Numbered from the stretch's first letter, positions 36,433 through 46,659 are shown. The stretch is 64,000 bases of DNA from Methanomassiliicoccales archaeon RumEn M2 (GCA_001421175.1 LJKL01000016.1:62001-126000); one strand, 5' to 3'. Made by a program: numbers and translations. The notes: generated by a model from the sequence alone, not told the origin.

Positions 36433-37256
36433 TCACTCCGGCCAGAACATCTCGATGACCGCCTTCCCCTCTTCGGTCAGCGGAGGGCATTCCCTCATGT
36501 CCCTGTCCTCGATCCATCCGAGCATCTTCCAGATGTTGGCGTAGTTCCTGTAGTAGTTGTTCCTGTCCAGCGTACTCTCGGAGGTCTTCTTTCCGCAGTT
36601 GTTCCTGGACTGGATCCACAATCCTTTCTCCTCAAGCAGGGACATCATCAGCGGCCCGGTGGGGATTCCCCCCTCTCCAGCACCTGATGGTATAACCTTA
36701 AAGATCTCACCAGCACCTCGTCGGGGCCGTCCAGGGTGACCGTCGGTACGGGTCCGGGGTCGTACACCTCCCTCGACAGCCCGACTGCGTTGCCGTCCCC
36801 GTCGTAATGCAGCAGCATGAACTCCTCGGCACCGACGGTATAGCGTTTGGTCGCCACCTTGAAGAGCTTCACGTCGGGGTTGAGGAAGGCGAAGATCCCC
36901 AGGGCGGCGATGAACTCGCTCGGTCCGGAGGACAGGTTGGCGTGGACCTTGGCTTCGGGATGTTCCTTACGGATCCGGGAGTAGAGGACGCTCAGGGCGC
37001 GGACCATCCTGGGGAGATCGTAGACGGGGTCGTCGGTGTGCTCGGTCACGAGGCATTCCGGGAGGGAGGAACGGATCTGTTTGCAGACCGATTGGAAATG
37101 GTCCTCGTAGAGCTTCGCGCTGGCAGTCCCGGGATCGCGGATGTAACGGAACAGGTGGACCTCGTCCGCTTTGTAGAAGATCGAGGGGGAGGAGACCATC
37201 ACGGTCTCCGTGGTGACGCAGGAGATGACGATGATGTAGGGGGTTGGCATATACAT
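36433..37256 (-). CDS. CARF-wHTH regulator (HFX_2341/DUF6293-like); one apparent frameshift
   Basis: About 274 aa if the C6 run at 36668-36673 is read as seven. The N-terminal Rossmann-like domain carries VHLFRYIRDP and NLSSGPSEFIAALGIFAF, the ligand-binding loop of CARF-like domains. The corrected C-terminus (LERGGIPTGPLMMSLLEEKG through LTEEGKAVIEMFWPE) looks like a winged helix. CARF domains sense cyclic oligonucleotides in type III CRISPR and related systems, but no CRISPR array or cas gene is in this window. Possible inputs are host CRISPR signals or another nucleotide messenger. An AbrB-like gene lies 48 bases upstream in the same direction. Confidence 0.7.
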
Positions 37257-37304
37257 CCGACTGGTTCGGTTGATGGGGGTTCACATTGACTTGATAGATT
37301 GCGT

Positions 37305-37718
37305 TCACTGACCGGACTGGAAGGATCTGAAGCGTTCCGCCAGGAGTCCGGAATCGGAAGTCGGTTTCTTCGCTGCGAGGTAGTCCTTCAGTTCCGCGGC
37401 CCTCTCAAGAGTGGGGACGGGGCCGAGAACGATCAGGGGTTCGATGTCGTAGGTCTTCTCCGCGAAGTATTCCGACAGGGATTTGCGGATATCGTATCTG
37501 ATTTTGCCTTCAATCTCAAGCACTGCCACGAAGTAAAGGTACGGGTCCGATCCGTAGAGCAGGGAGTGTACGAACTCGCGCTTCTGCGGGGATGTGCAGA
37601 CCAGGGCCATAGCGTCCCCTGGTTTGAGGCCGAGCGACTCCGCTTCGCTCTTGATGAACACCGCCCAGGAGTTACCCTGGACCTTTATCGGCTTAGAAAC
37701 CTCGATGAATTCGTCCAT
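37305..37718 (-). CDS. AbrB/SpoVT-type DNA-binding protein with extra C-terminal domain
   Basis: A 137-aa protein. Residues 1-45 fit an AbrB/MazE swapped-hairpin (SKPIKVQGNSWAVFIKSEAE, LGLKPGDAMALV). The remainder is unrecognised. The start at 37718 (MDEFIEVSKP) is chosen because the AbrB domain normally begins the chain and the frame before it runs into the Vsr gene. It is co-oriented with the CARF gene, so the two may form a regulatory pair. Confidence 0.65.
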   Translation of the reverse strand: MDEFIEVSKPIKVQGNSWAVFIKSEAESLGLKPGDAMALVCTSPQKREFVHSLLYGSDPYLYFVAVLEIEGKIRYDIRKSLSEYFAEKTYDIEPLIVLGPVPTLERAAELKDYLAAKKPTSDSGLLAERFRSFQSGQ

Positions 37719-37749
37719 CGAGCATAGAAAATAGGAGTTGGGAATATAA

Positions 37750-38190
37750 TTAGTTGGTTTTATGATGTAATACTGAACAGTCACCTAAAGCGGCAACTAC
37801 CTTATCAGCACATGAAACAACATCTTTCTGAATCTCTTTCCCCCAGAAACGGATTACTGTCCATCCCTCGGATCTGAGTTTTTCATTGACTTCCCTGTCA
37901 CGTTCCATGTTGCGTTCGATCTTGGCTATCCAGAATTCGGGATTGGTCTTAATCGATCCCCTTCTGTTCTCCCAGTCATATCCGTGCCAGAATTCGCTGT
38001 CACAGAACACAGCCACCTTCTTGCCTATGAATACCAGATCGGGATGCCCGTAGACTTTCTTGCAGTTCTTCCGATAATGGATCCCCCTCTTCCAGAGTTC
38101 CTGACGGAGTTTCAGTTCGATAGAAGTATCCTTACCCCTGATGGCCTGCATGTTCTTTCTGCGCTGTTCGGGGGTGAGGACGTCTGCCAT
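37750..38190 (-). CDS. vsr: Very short patch repair (Vsr) endonuclease
   Basis: A 146-aa Vsr nuclease: TPEQRRKNMQAIRGKDTSIE at the N-terminus, LRQELWKRGIHYRKN, HPDLVFIGKKVAVFCDSEFWHG (the family active-site block) and GWTVIRFWGKEI. Vsr nicks T:G mismatches made by deamination of 5-methylcytosine. That fits its place next to an EcoRII-type nuclease and a Dcm-type methylase. The start at 38190 is the family start. Confidence 0.92.
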   Translation of the reverse strand: MADVLTPEQRRKNMQAIRGKDTSIELKLRQELWKRGIHYRKNCKKVYGHPDLVFIGKKVAVFCDSEFWHGYDWENRRGSIKTNPEFWIAKIERNMERDREVNEKLRSEGWTVIRFWGKEIQKDVVSCADKVVAALGDCSVLHHKTN

Positions 38191-38322
38191 TATACTGTCA
38201 TCCAGTCTATAATATAAGGGCATGTGTGAGGGTGAAATAGATTCGACCAAGGAAAAATTAAATAAAATTGAGATTAAACTGCATTTATATACCGAAAAAA
38301 CCATGCGTTTTCGGGGAAAATC

Positions 38323-38609
38323 ATGGGTAAGAACAAGGATTTATTCCTATATTCTATGGCTAGAACAAAGAAAATTTGTGAAGCGAAACAGTTGGTTCCG
38401 GGCAGGTAATTGACGCTCCCACGAAGATTCAATTCACAAGAGGCACCAACAAGAGATTGAAAGTTATCACTTGGGAAGAGTTCGAAAAAATACTGAACAC
38501 CAAAAATCTTGAGGTGTGGGGTACGAAAGAAGGCTGGATGAAAATATTCTCCAAGGATGATCGCCCCGTCCCCGAAGGGGAAGTAAAGGTCTTGGACAAA
38601 GACGATTGA
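38323..38609 (+). CDS. Small hypothetical protein, one apparent frameshift
   Basis: About 95 aa if a T is added at 38396-38397. The first frame reads MGKNKDLFLYSMARTKKICE and stops; the second frame continues from there (QVIDAPTKIQFTRGTNKRLK to EVKVLDKDD). A TATA-like ATTTATATA (38283-38291) lies about 35 bases upstream. Not recognised. It is the only + strand gene inside the restriction-modification group. Confidence 0.45.
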
Positions 38610-38643
38610 ACAATATATGAGGCGGGCAGTTCCCTCTCTCGCC

Positions 38644-39834
38644 TCATATGTAAACAACTTGTTTCCCCTTGACCCAATCTAGGAATGTTGCTACATTCCA
38701 AATGTGTCTCATATCAGTATCATTGTACGTATTGCGTATGGACTCGGGAATTACCAGTTGTATTTTTTGAGAACACATGGCTGCAATGGTGTTGGACGTT
38801 ATTGCTGGCTCCATTGTTATCAAATGACGTTCTTCCATCCTCAGAGCTTCTTCAAGTATTTGGGCCCAACGTTCCTTACAGGACCTCTTGGCAGCCAACA
38901 TTGTTAGCCCCTCGACCGGAAACGAATTGTCCCAATACAGATCGATAGACGGCATGATAAAATCAGGAACTTTTTTGTTCTCTGTGGGTTTTTGAGCAGA
39001 GTACCTTATCTTATGTGATTTCAATAACGCTTCAATGTGGTTTTCGAATGAACTGCCCGCACGGGATTTTCTCACTTGGATGTAATGCATCGCACCGCTA
39101 ATGTACAAATCCGCTGCATTTGGATTGTTTTTTGCTATCTCCTCGGATAACTTATGGAGATCCTCCTGGATCAAATGATGCTCCATTGCGCGATAAAAAT
39201 ACTCTTCCTTTTCCATCCACGCCTCCAATGCCCTGTCAGGTTCAGTTACAGGATCGATGTAAATCGTATGCTCCCTCGCGTAATCCGAGAATACTTTTGT
39301 GGTTGGCATCCCGTCTGGGAATTTTTCAATCAGTTCATCTATTTCCCCACCACTCGGTGGTTCCAGAATAATGCCCAATTCGCTCAAAACAAACTGTGAG
39401 GCATACGGTATTTGCCCTTTTTCTGATATTTGTTGAATTGAAAAGGCGGTTCCAGACTCGGATAGTTTGAATAACCAGCGAACTTGGTTGGCTACGGAAG
39501 AATTTGCCGCACAAATCACCATCATCAATGAACCGTCACGTTTTTTGATGAGATGAAGATCGTCGCCTTCGCCAGAAGCTGCCATGATGTCATCGAATTC
39601 GTAGCTGTAGTATAATCTGAACTCACTTCTTTTCGGATTATTTGCCCTGCTGTCATACCACGTTACACGTCCGGCCCTGCTAAAACAGTCATCCTCTTCA
39701 TCGGACAGATACATAAATGTGCAGTCAGAAGATAACTGTTTGTTCGAATCGTGACCAAGCATCTGTCTGAGGGCCCCTACTCCATTCAATTCGTGCTGAT
39801 TGCTCGCCTTCTTACTAGATTCTACGCGAGACAA
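38644..39834 (-). CDS. EcoRII-family type II restriction endonuclease
   Basis: A 396-aa nuclease. The C-terminal half holds the EcoRII catalytic domain: RKSRAGSSFENHIEALL, then PDFIMPS (Asp291) and AAKRSCKERW (Lys316 and Lys320), a PD-(D/E)XK site. EcoRII cuts before CCWGG and needs two sites. The N-terminal half is not clearly the usual EcoRII effector domain, while a separate EcoRII-N-like protein is encoded at 42898-43345. The Dcm-type methylase gene lies just upstream in the same direction. Confidence 0.88.
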   Translation of the reverse strand: MSRVESSKKASNQHELNGVGALRQMLGHDSNKQLSSDCTFMYLSDEEDDCFSRAGRVTWYDSRANNPKRSEFRLYYSYEFDDIMAASGEGDDLHLIKKRDGSLMMVICAANSSVANQVRWLFKLSESGTAFSIQQISEKGQIPYASQFVLSELGIILEPPSGGEIDELIEKFPDGMPTTKVFSDYAREHTIYIDPVTEPDRALEAWMEKEEYFYRAMEHHLIQEDLHKLSEEIAKNNPNAADLYISGAMHYIQVRKSRAGSSFENHIEALLKSHKIRYSAQKPTENKKVPDFIMPSIDLYWDNSFPVEGLTMLAAKRSCKERWAQILEEALRMEERHLITMEPAITSNTIAAMCSQKIQLVIPESIRNTYNDTDMRHIWNVATFLDWVKGKQVVYI

Positions 39835-39893
39835 TTTTTTTAGATGCTACTGATGAAATGTAATCTGAGAGGGATATCTTCGCTGCCATAAGA

Positions 39894-40898
39894 TCACAGA
39901 TATGGTTTCATTGCTTTAGCAATCGTCCGAATTACCGGTACCGCGACGGAATTACCGAATTGTCTATACGCCTGACAGTCAGACACAGGGATCTTGAAAC
40001 TATCTGGATAGCCCATCAATCTAGCGCACTCCCTAGGCGTTAATCTGCGTGGAATGTTACCCTCGCCCCTGGAGATCAGTATTTCCGATCCGTCTTTTCC
40101 GTATCTGGCAGAGAGCGTACGCGCGATATCATCACCGGTAACCAATCCGTATCCGAATCCGTTTCCTTTGGCTCTGTGGCGTTCTTTGTAATCCTGTAGA
40201 TACTGCCAGAGATGGGGAGTTAAGATATATTTCTCATTGACAACAGCGTTTTCCCCCACAGTATACGGCTCTTCCGCAGGTTGGCTGCCGTCCTCTGGGT
40301 GAAGTATAGTCGATAATTTAGGGCCGCGTATTGGCAAATCGACATCTTCAAACGTAAAATCAGTTGTATTCTTGAATCCGACAATGTATATACGTTCGCG
40401 ATGCTGTGGGACGAAATGCTGGGCATCGATTATTTTGTATTTTACATCGTAACCGAGTTCGTCATGCAGCGTGTGATAAATTGCTTTGAAGGTGTTGCCT
40501 TTGTCGTGGGAAACCAGATTTTTTACATTTTCCAGAAGAAAAGCATCGGGCTGTTTTTCATGGATAATCCTTGCAACGTCAAAAAACAAAGTACCTTGCG
40601 TCGCATGTTTAAAACCATGTTCTCTCCCCAAAGACAGGTTTTTGGAAACACCTGCTATCGAGAACGGCTGACATGGAAAGCCGGCCAGCAACACATCATG
40701 ATCCGGAATGTCCTTAGCATCAACCTTCGTAATGTCTCCGATTATCTGATGCTTATCCCTAGGGTAGTTTGCTGCGTAAGTTTCATTGCAATATTTGTTC
40801 CATTCCGAAGTAAATACACATTTTGCTCCTATTGTTTCAAAGCCTCTGCGTATGCCGCCTATGCCCGCGAACAAATCGATACAAGTAGTGCCGCCCAA
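39894..40898 (-). CDS. C5 cytosine-specific DNA methyltransferase (Dcm type)
   Basis: A 334-aa methylase. Motif I is [14 protein letters not shown], motif [10 protein letters not shown] with catalytic Cys76, motif VI ENVKNL, motif VIII QHRERIY and motif X at the C-terminus ([13 protein letters not shown]). It should protect CCWGG-type sites from the adjacent nuclease. The start is TTG at 40898, since an in-frame stop lies shortly upstream. Divergent from the SNF2 gene; the shared promoter region is 40899-40992, AT-rich. Confidence 0.93.
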   Translation of the reverse strand: MGGTTCIDLFAGIGGIRRGFETIGAKCVFTSEWNKYCNETYAANYPRDKHQIIGDITKVDAKDIPDHDVLLAGFPCQPFSIAGVSKNLSLGREHGFKHATQGTLFFDVARIIHEKQPDAFLLENVKNLVSHDKGNTFKAIYHTLHDELGYDVKYKIIDAQHFVPQHRERIYIVGFKNTTDFTFEDVDLPIRGPKLSTILHPEDGSQPAEEPYTVGENAVVNEKYILTPHLWQYLQDYKERHRAKGNGFGYGLVTGDDIARTLSARYGKDGSEILISRGEGNIPRRLTPRECARLMGYPDSFKIPVSDCQAYRQFGNSVAVPVIRTIAKAMKPYL

Positions 40899-40992
40899 TT
40901 CCGTTACCTAGCCACATAATGTTACCGCGATATTTCAATTTACGTTAGAGCTAATTAATAAATAATCTCAAATTAATTACCACTGGGTTCGG

Positions 40993-42898
40993 ATGAATAT
41001 AAAATGGTCAATACACAACGACATTTTATGTGTAGAGGACAGCTGTGGGGCAATTGTCACCCCGCCCGCCAAAGAAATATTCGCTATTATTTCGGGATTG
41101 GAATCAAATCTCAAAAAACAATACCCGGAACTGCCCGATCCATCGTCACAATTACCTAACTTACGGTTTTCCAAAATCGGTTCTAAAATCGGAATCGTTC
41201 TCAGATATAATCTCACAAAGATTACGATCAAACTTTTCATTAGAAGAAATCAGAAAATCATAGAATTGCCATTTGAAACAAAATCCCTTCCCGATCACAT
41301 TGTCGTTAACAATACCTGGATTTATTTGAGCGAGAATTACGATGCAGTCATTGAGGCATTCAGTAACCTTTCAATAGAGAATTTTGATGAAATAACGATT
41401 CCGCAATACCTTCGTCTTACTCAGTTTAACACCTCATCCAACAATATCGAAATAATTGATGAAGCCAAGGATTCGATAAACAATCACCCTTCCTTTGAAT
41501 ACAGTCAAAACTCGCATCTCAAAGCAGACCTCTACCCGTATCAAAAAAACTGGTGTAAGTTGGTTGCAATTCATGACCGAAAACGGATCTGGTTGTATTA
41601 TCGGGGACGAGATGGGTCTAGGAAAAACGTTACAAATAATCGCCCTGATAACGAAGAGAAAAGAAACAACAAACAGACCTTCCCTGATTATCTCCCCGGC
41701 ATCCCTGCTTGAAAATTGGCTAAGGGAATTCAACAAGTTTACCCTCGGTCTAAAAGTTATTGTCCATCACGGTACTAAGCGCACAGGTTTTTACAGTGAC
41801 TTATTGAAGTACGATGTGGCAATTACCTCGTATGGGCTGGCTGGTTCAGATTTGTCTATGTTCAAAATGATAGATTGGGATCTGGTCATTCTCGATGAAG
41901 CTCAAAATATCAAATCGCCAGATGCTGTCCGTACTAAATCTGTTAAAAGCATTGATTGCCATTCCGCCATTGCCGTTACAGGTACTCCGTTTGAAAATCA
42001 CATCATCGACATCTGGTCGATACTGGATTTTGTTTCACCGGGGATATTGGGTACCAAAACAGATTTTGAAAAAGCGTATACGGACGATGTAGACGGTGCT
42101 GAACGGATTGAATCAGTGCTTACACCGCTGATGCTTCGCAGAACTGTTTCCGATGTTGCAATGGATTTGCCAGAAAAGATAATCATACCCGTTGTTTTGA
42201 ATATGACGGACCCGGAAATACAGGAATATGAGGCGATCAGACAATCCATCGTCAATCAGTACTCTGGAACCACTGCAACGCTAGTTTCACTCACCAAACT
42301 AAGAATGTACTGCACCCACCCGTTGTTAATGGGTAAGAATGGCTCAAAATCCGTATTTGATGCTTCTTCAAAATACCAATATGTGTGCAGTATATTGGGC
42401 GAATCGATAGCATACGGTGAAAAAATATTGATTTTCACGTCATACAATGAAATGTTTGACTTGTTTGAATATGATCTGATGCACAGATTTAATGTTCCTA
42501 TTTTCAGGATTAATGGCTCTACACCGGTCAGCAATCGTCAAACCATCATAGACAATTTCAGTGCAGTCAGAGGCCCCAGCATCATGATACTGAACCCGCG
42601 TGCAGCTGGAACGGGACTGAATATAACGGCGGCCACACGCGTCATACATTTTACTCCGGAATGGAATCCGGCTTTAGAAGATCAGGCATCAGCCAGGGCA
42701 TACAGGCGCGGACAAAAACATACGGTGTTCATATACAGGCTATTTTACAAGGATACTGTGGAAGAAATAGTCCAAGAAAGGATTGGGAAAAAAAGAGACA
42801 TGTTTTCAGCAGCCGTAAAAGGCACAAAATACATATCTGATGACACAGAAGATATTATGCGGGCATTGGAAATTTCCCCAATAGGAAGGAATGAGTGA
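40993..42898 (+). CDS. SNF2-family helicase/ATPase; one apparent frameshift
   Basis: About 634 aa after removing one A from the A7 run at 41543-41549, which joins DLYPYQK to TGVSWLQFM. SNF2 motifs: I GDEMGLGKT, Ia SLIISPASLL, II LDEAQNIK, III VTGTPFEN, V AAGTGLNIT and VI RAYRRGQK. The N-terminal 180 residues are unrecognised. SNF2 enzymes translocate on double-stranded DNA. The stop overlaps the next start (TGATG), so it is coupled to an EcoRII-N-like, a GHKL and an HNH gene. Confidence 0.88.
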
Positions 42899-43345
42899 TG
42901 GATCCAAGGGCGATATCTAAGGTGTTATCCCCGAATGATGTGGGAGAAACAGGAGGGCATCAGGCGGGATTTCTAATACCCAAATCCGGAGATGCTTTGT
43001 ATTTCTTCCCGAGATTGGATACTTCGACAAAAAATCCGCGTCATCTGCTTTACGTTTACGATGGATATGGGGGGGCGCTGGGAATTGTCCTTTATCTATT
43101 ACAATAGCAAATTCTTCGGAGGCACCCGTAATGAGTACCGCCTAACCGGACTGACAAAATATTTTGCTCAAAACAAACTTGTTTCCGGAGATACGATTAT
43201 TTTGACTAAGGATGAAGATGACAGATGTCATATCCACTACAAAAGATCGGCACAGTTAAACATTGAAATCGTGACAAACAGTGATGGAAGCATAACTAAG
43301 AAACTGAAAGTCAGTGACGCTTGGAAGATAATAGACTATAAGTGA
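42898..43345 (+). CDS. Stand-alone EcoRII-N-like domain protein; one apparent frameshift
   Basis: About 148 aa after removing one G from the G7 run at 43069-43075. The block LSPNDVGETGGHQAGFLIPK, followed by a PR near residue 48, GRWELSFIYYNSKFFGGTRN and EYRLTGLTKY, is the EcoRII N-terminal effector domain, which reads specific DNA. Here it has no nuclease domain. It may direct the SNF2/GHKL/HNH machinery to recognition sites. Function is inferred from family and context. Confidence 0.78.
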
Positions 43346-43349
43346 TATC

Positions 43350-44948
43350 ATGGCCACCTACCAAACCGATATTGAATTGCCGCCTGACCCGTCGAGAGTA
43401 ATGGAAGGGTTAAGGGACACGGGATACGAATTTAACACAGCTGTCGCCGACATTATTGATAACTCCATTGCGGCGAATGCAAAACACATCCATATAAACA
43501 TCAGTTGCACCCCGACAAATGAGATTTACATGTATCTGGCTGACGACGGATGTGGAATGACCTTCGATGAACTGAAAAATGCCATGACATACGGATCGAA
43601 GGTACGTCAGGACCCGTCGAGTTTAGGGAAATTCGGTTTAGGACTCAAAACAGCTTCAACTGCGTTTTGCAGATGTCTCTCAGTCATTTCCCGTGGCTCT
43701 AATTTTGAAACCAATAAAGTCCAATGGGATATCGACTATGTCATCAAAACCGGAGGATGGAATTTACGTCACTTAGAACCCACAGATGATGAGTTGGAAT
43801 ATCTCTACGACCTGATCGGAGAAAATACAGGCACTCTCGTTGTATGGGAAAAAATAGATCGTTTACTGAAAAAATCCGGCACCCCTGCAATGATGAAAAA
43901 GGGCCTCGGATCCATCGAGGAAGATTTGAGATTCCACATCTCGATGGTATACCAAAGGTTCCTCGATAAAAATGATACCCGGGCACGCGATGTTGAAATT
44001 GTACTCAACAATGTACCAGTTACATATTGGGATCCGTTCTGTGTCAACGAGGAAAATACCGAAGTAGTGGGTGATGAAAAACTAATGATTGAGATGGGGG
44101 ATAAAGAGGCCCCGTTATCAATCAAAGCATACCTGATTCCCCGCCGTGACGAATTTAGCACATCTGAAGCTGGAACAAAGGCAAGAGTTACAAACGATAT
44201 GCAGGGCTTCTACACCTATCGTGAAAACAGACTAATCCATTACGGTGACTGGATGAAGATGTTCATCAATGAGCCTCACGGATCTTTGCTCAGAGTTGAA
44301 TTGTCATTCGGACACGAACTAGATGATGCATTTAACGTGGATATCAAAAAATCCAGAATACTCCTGAATGATGAAATATTCAGATACATCAAGGATCAAT
44401 TCTTGCCTTCTCCGAGACGTGCCGCTAACGAAAGATATCGTACTGGTGTACGTAAGAATATTGAGAAAAGCCACGAATCCACACATGACGCTTCTAATAG
44501 AAACATAAGCAGCAAGGCCAGTTCAGTAGAAAATTCAAAGCTAGAAGTAATAAACCCCGAATCTGGAGAAGTCAGAGTCTCTAACTCCAATGGCAGTTTT
44601 GTTACGAACAAAATAACGATCAAAAACACAGAAAACAAAAATGCCTGCAGAGTCAACCCCGTACCTTCCCTGGATGACGGGACACTCTGGCGGCCAGCCA
44701 TCATCAACGGAGAACACGGGGTAGAGATTAACATGAGCCACCCGTTCTATCAAAAAATTTACTACCCAATCCGCAAACAGAATGTGTTGGTTACCGGCAT
44801 CGATTCGTTACTGTGGGCCTTGGCTGAAGCGGAATCCTCTGTTTTCAACAGAGATACATTAGAACTGTTTGAAGATCTACGCGTACTGACCTCAAGAGCC
44901 CTTAAAAAACTGGTCATGGATCTTCCAGAACCGACGGATGATGAATGA
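43350..44948 (+). CDS. GHKL ATPase (MORC/MutL/Hsp90-like)
   Basis: A 532-aa protein with the GHKL ATP fold: ADIIDNSIAA around residue 33 (N-box), DDGCGM at 65-70 (G1) and GKFGLGLKTAS at 93-103 (G2). MORC/MutL-like ATPases of this type are known from restriction-modification loci that also carry SNF2 helicases, Vsr and HNH nucleases. They probably act as ATP-driven DNA clamps. It lies between the EcoRII-N protein (four-base gap) and the HNH nuclease gene (ATGA overlap). Confidence 0.85.
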   Translation: MATYQTDIELPPDPSRVMEGLRDTGYEFNTAVADIIDNSIAANAKHIHINISCTPTNEIYMYLADDGCGMTFDELKNAMTYGSKVRQDPSSLGKFGLGLKTASTAFCRCLSVISRGSNFETNKVQWDIDYVIKTGGWNLRHLEPTDDELEYLYDLIGENTGTLVVWEKIDRLLKKSGTPAMMKKGLGSIEEDLRFHISMVYQRFLDKNDTRARDVEIVLNNVPVTYWDPFCVNEENTEVVGDEKLMIEMGDKEAPLSIKAYLIPRRDEFSTSEAGTKARVTNDMQGFYTYRENRLIHYGDWMKMFINEPHGSLLRVELSFGHELDDAFNVDIKKSRILLNDEIFRYIKDQFLPSPRRAANERYRTGVRKNIEKSHESTHDASNRNISSKASSVENSKLEVINPESGEVRVSNSNGSFVTNKITIKNTENKNACRVNPVPSLDDGTLWRPAIINGEHGVEINMSHPFYQKIYYPIRKQNVLVTGIDSLLWALAEAESSVFNRDTLELFEDLRVLTSRALKKLVMDLPEPTDDE

Positions 44949-45751
44949 TGACACACGATTCTGAATACATGGAAGGGGCACTGGAATCGAATACCGGGCT
45001 CAAATACAGAATTGCTCCGATTACTGAAAACGGGAATAACGGTTACGTTATAAGGCCCAAGGGCGTAAACGAGGGTCTTTTCAAAATAAAAGTAGTATAC
45101 AGGAACAATTCGAAATTGATTGCCGAATTTACACCCTTGGATGCGCAGTTTACAAAATCCATGGATTATTCCGATGAATATAGAAAGGAATTATTTTCCA
45201 AATATGCACAGGAATTGGAAAAAAATGGCCGCTGTTCAATCAGTATTAACGATAATCCACTAATGCCTCCTTATTCCGATTGGCCGTCTAGCGTATCGTC
45301 ATTAACAGTTAACCTGTCACGGATAGTTGATTCTTCGACTACCGACATTATACAACTGACTGTAGAATGGGTAACTAAAATCATTCTGTTAATATCCTCG
45401 CTGCTTAATTTTGAACAGATATATGACGACTCGGTATTCATTGCAGATGGTGCAGAAACCGTCGTTACACAGAACAAATACGAACGCAATCCGTTGAACC
45501 GTAAGGCTTGCCTGATGATCAGAGGTTACTCATGTGCCGTTTGCGGATTTAATTTTGTAGATCGCTATGGCCCTGTTGGTAAAGACTTCATCCACGTTCA
45601 TCATATTACGCCGGTTTCCAAACTGAAAGGCGAAACCCCCATTAATCCGATAAAGGACCTTATTCCGGTGTGTCCCAACTGCCACTATATGCTTCACAAA
45701 CGCGATCCGCCATACACTGTTGACGAGTTGAAAACAATGTTGCGTAACTGA
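44945..45751 (+). CDS. HNH endonuclease
   Basis: A 268-aa protein. The first 170 residues are unrecognised. The C-terminus is an HNH nuclease with a zinc site: CAVCGFNF, FIHVHHITPVS, NPIKDLIPVCPNCHYMLHKR. It is the last gene of the SNF2 / EcoRII-N / GHKL / HNH operon and the likely DNA-cutting effector. Confidence 0.87.
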   Translation: MMTHDSEYMEGALESNTGLKYRIAPITENGNNGYVIRPKGVNEGLFKIKVVYRNNSKLIAEFTPLDAQFTKSMDYSDEYRKELFSKYAQELEKNGRCSISINDNPLMPPYSDWPSSVSSLTVNLSRIVDSSTTDIIQLTVEWVTKIILLISSLLNFEQIYDDSVFIADGAETVVTQNKYERNPLNRKACLMIRGYSCAVCGFNFVDRYGPVGKDFIHVHHITPVSKLKGETPINPIKDLIPVCPNCHYMLHKRDPPYTVDELKTMLRN

Positions 45752-45772
45752 ATTAACGTTCATTCCAGCGTT

Positions 45773-46405
45773 TCATTTTTCCAGCTCCCTCAGTATCCAC
45801 CCCTCCATCACCGCATCGTCTATCGCCCTGTGCCTCATCCCCTCCAGCCTCATCGGGTCCTTCGGGCACAGCACACGGTACGCGTCTATGGATCTCACCC
45901 ACTTCTCGGGATAGTAGGAATCCTCCCTCTCCCTCAGCAGCCTCTCCTGCAACCCTTTATCCTCAATTGAATCCGAATCCGCCAGCTCGTACACCTTCGC
46001 CGTCGCCAGCTCCATGATGTCCACCTTCCTGGCAGCGATGTCCTTCAGGGACCACGGTTCCAGATCCAGATACTTGTCGAAATCGAATCCCACGTTGTAC
46101 GACGTGACCTCCTTCCCAGAGACGATCTCCCGTACCTCTCTCACCACCGTATCAAGGTCCTTGGCGGCGTTCAGCGTATCTTCCATCCTCATGTCGGAGT
46201 TCCTGTAGATCCATATCCCCCGGGATCCGTCGATGTTCACATACTTGGAATCGAAATCGACGATGTCATCATAGCGGATCATCTCCGAATATACCGGAGA
46301 GATATTCCCCGAATCCCTGTCGTATTCCGCTATCCCTATCTCCAGCACCCTGTCCTCGGGAATCCCCCTCAGACCGGTGGCCTCTGTGTCGATGATTAGA
46401 ACCAT
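45773..46405 (-). CDS. DEDD-family 3'-5' exonuclease (DnaQ-like)
   Basis: A 210-aa exonuclease. ExoI is IIDTEATG, ExoII SYNVGFDFDKYL, ExoIII HRAIDDAVMEG. These supply the acidic DEDDh residues. It is typical of proofreading or RNase T-like nucleases and is found in phages and plasmids. The start at 46405 (MVLIIDTE) or 46414 is possible. Its base composition resembles the right-end module more than the AT-rich defence genes. Confidence 0.85.
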   Translation of the reverse strand: MVLIIDTEATGLRGIPEDRVLEIGIAEYDRDSGNISPVYSEMIRYDDIVDFDSKYVNIDGSRGIWIYRNSDMRMEDTLNAAKDLDTVVREVREIVSGKEVTSYNVGFDFDKYLDLEPWSLKDIAARKVDIMELATAKVYELADSDSIEDKGLQERLLREREDSYYPEKWVRSIDAYRVLCPKDPMRLEGMRHRAIDDAVMEGWILRELEK

Positions 46406-46443
46406 TTTTTGCATCTCCTGTTATGTCGAAAAGGTTTAACATT

Positions 46444-46458
46444 CCGTCGGTCCGACGG
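46444..46458. promoter_or_regulatory. Short perfect palindrome
   Basis: CCGTCGG-T-CCGACGG between the exonuclease gene and the end of the zinc-ribbon gene. It may be an operator for the exonuclease or part of a terminator for the upstream operon. Confidence 0.4.
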
Positions 46459-46467
46459 GAAAACGTT

Positions 46468-46659
46468 TCAGTAGGGCCAGCGGTCCTTGGTGTGCTCCTC
46501 GTCGTCATCGTATTCCGGCTCCGGGATCACCCCCTTCTTCAGGATGATGAACGTGCATCCGCACTTCACGCACCGATACCCCTCGGTGCCGGTGTCCCCT
46601 TCGTTGAAGAATAGCCTCGTCCTTTCGGCGGAGCAGAAAGGACAGGAGATGTCCCTCAT
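46468..46659 (-). CDS. Small zinc-ribbon protein
   Basis: A 63-aa protein with CPFC and CVKCGC pairs (residues about 6-35) forming a zinc ribbon, and an acidic C-terminus. The start at 46659 overlaps the stop of the nucleotidyltransferase-like gene by four bases (ATGA). It is the last gene of the right-end operon. Single-ribbon proteins of mobile elements often act in transcription, but nothing here proves that. Confidence 0.65.
   Translation of the reverse strand: MRDISCPFCSAERTRLFFNEGDTGTEGYRCVKCGCTFIILKKGVIPEPEYDDDEEHTKDRWPY

Noticed and set aside
36433..37256. CRISPR-Cas locus suggested by the CARF domain
   Set aside because: No repeat-spacer array and no cas gene is present anywhere in the window.
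38190..38304. N-terminal extension of Vsr
   Set aside because: The extension has no similarity to the family and the usual start MADVLTPEQRR lies at 38190.
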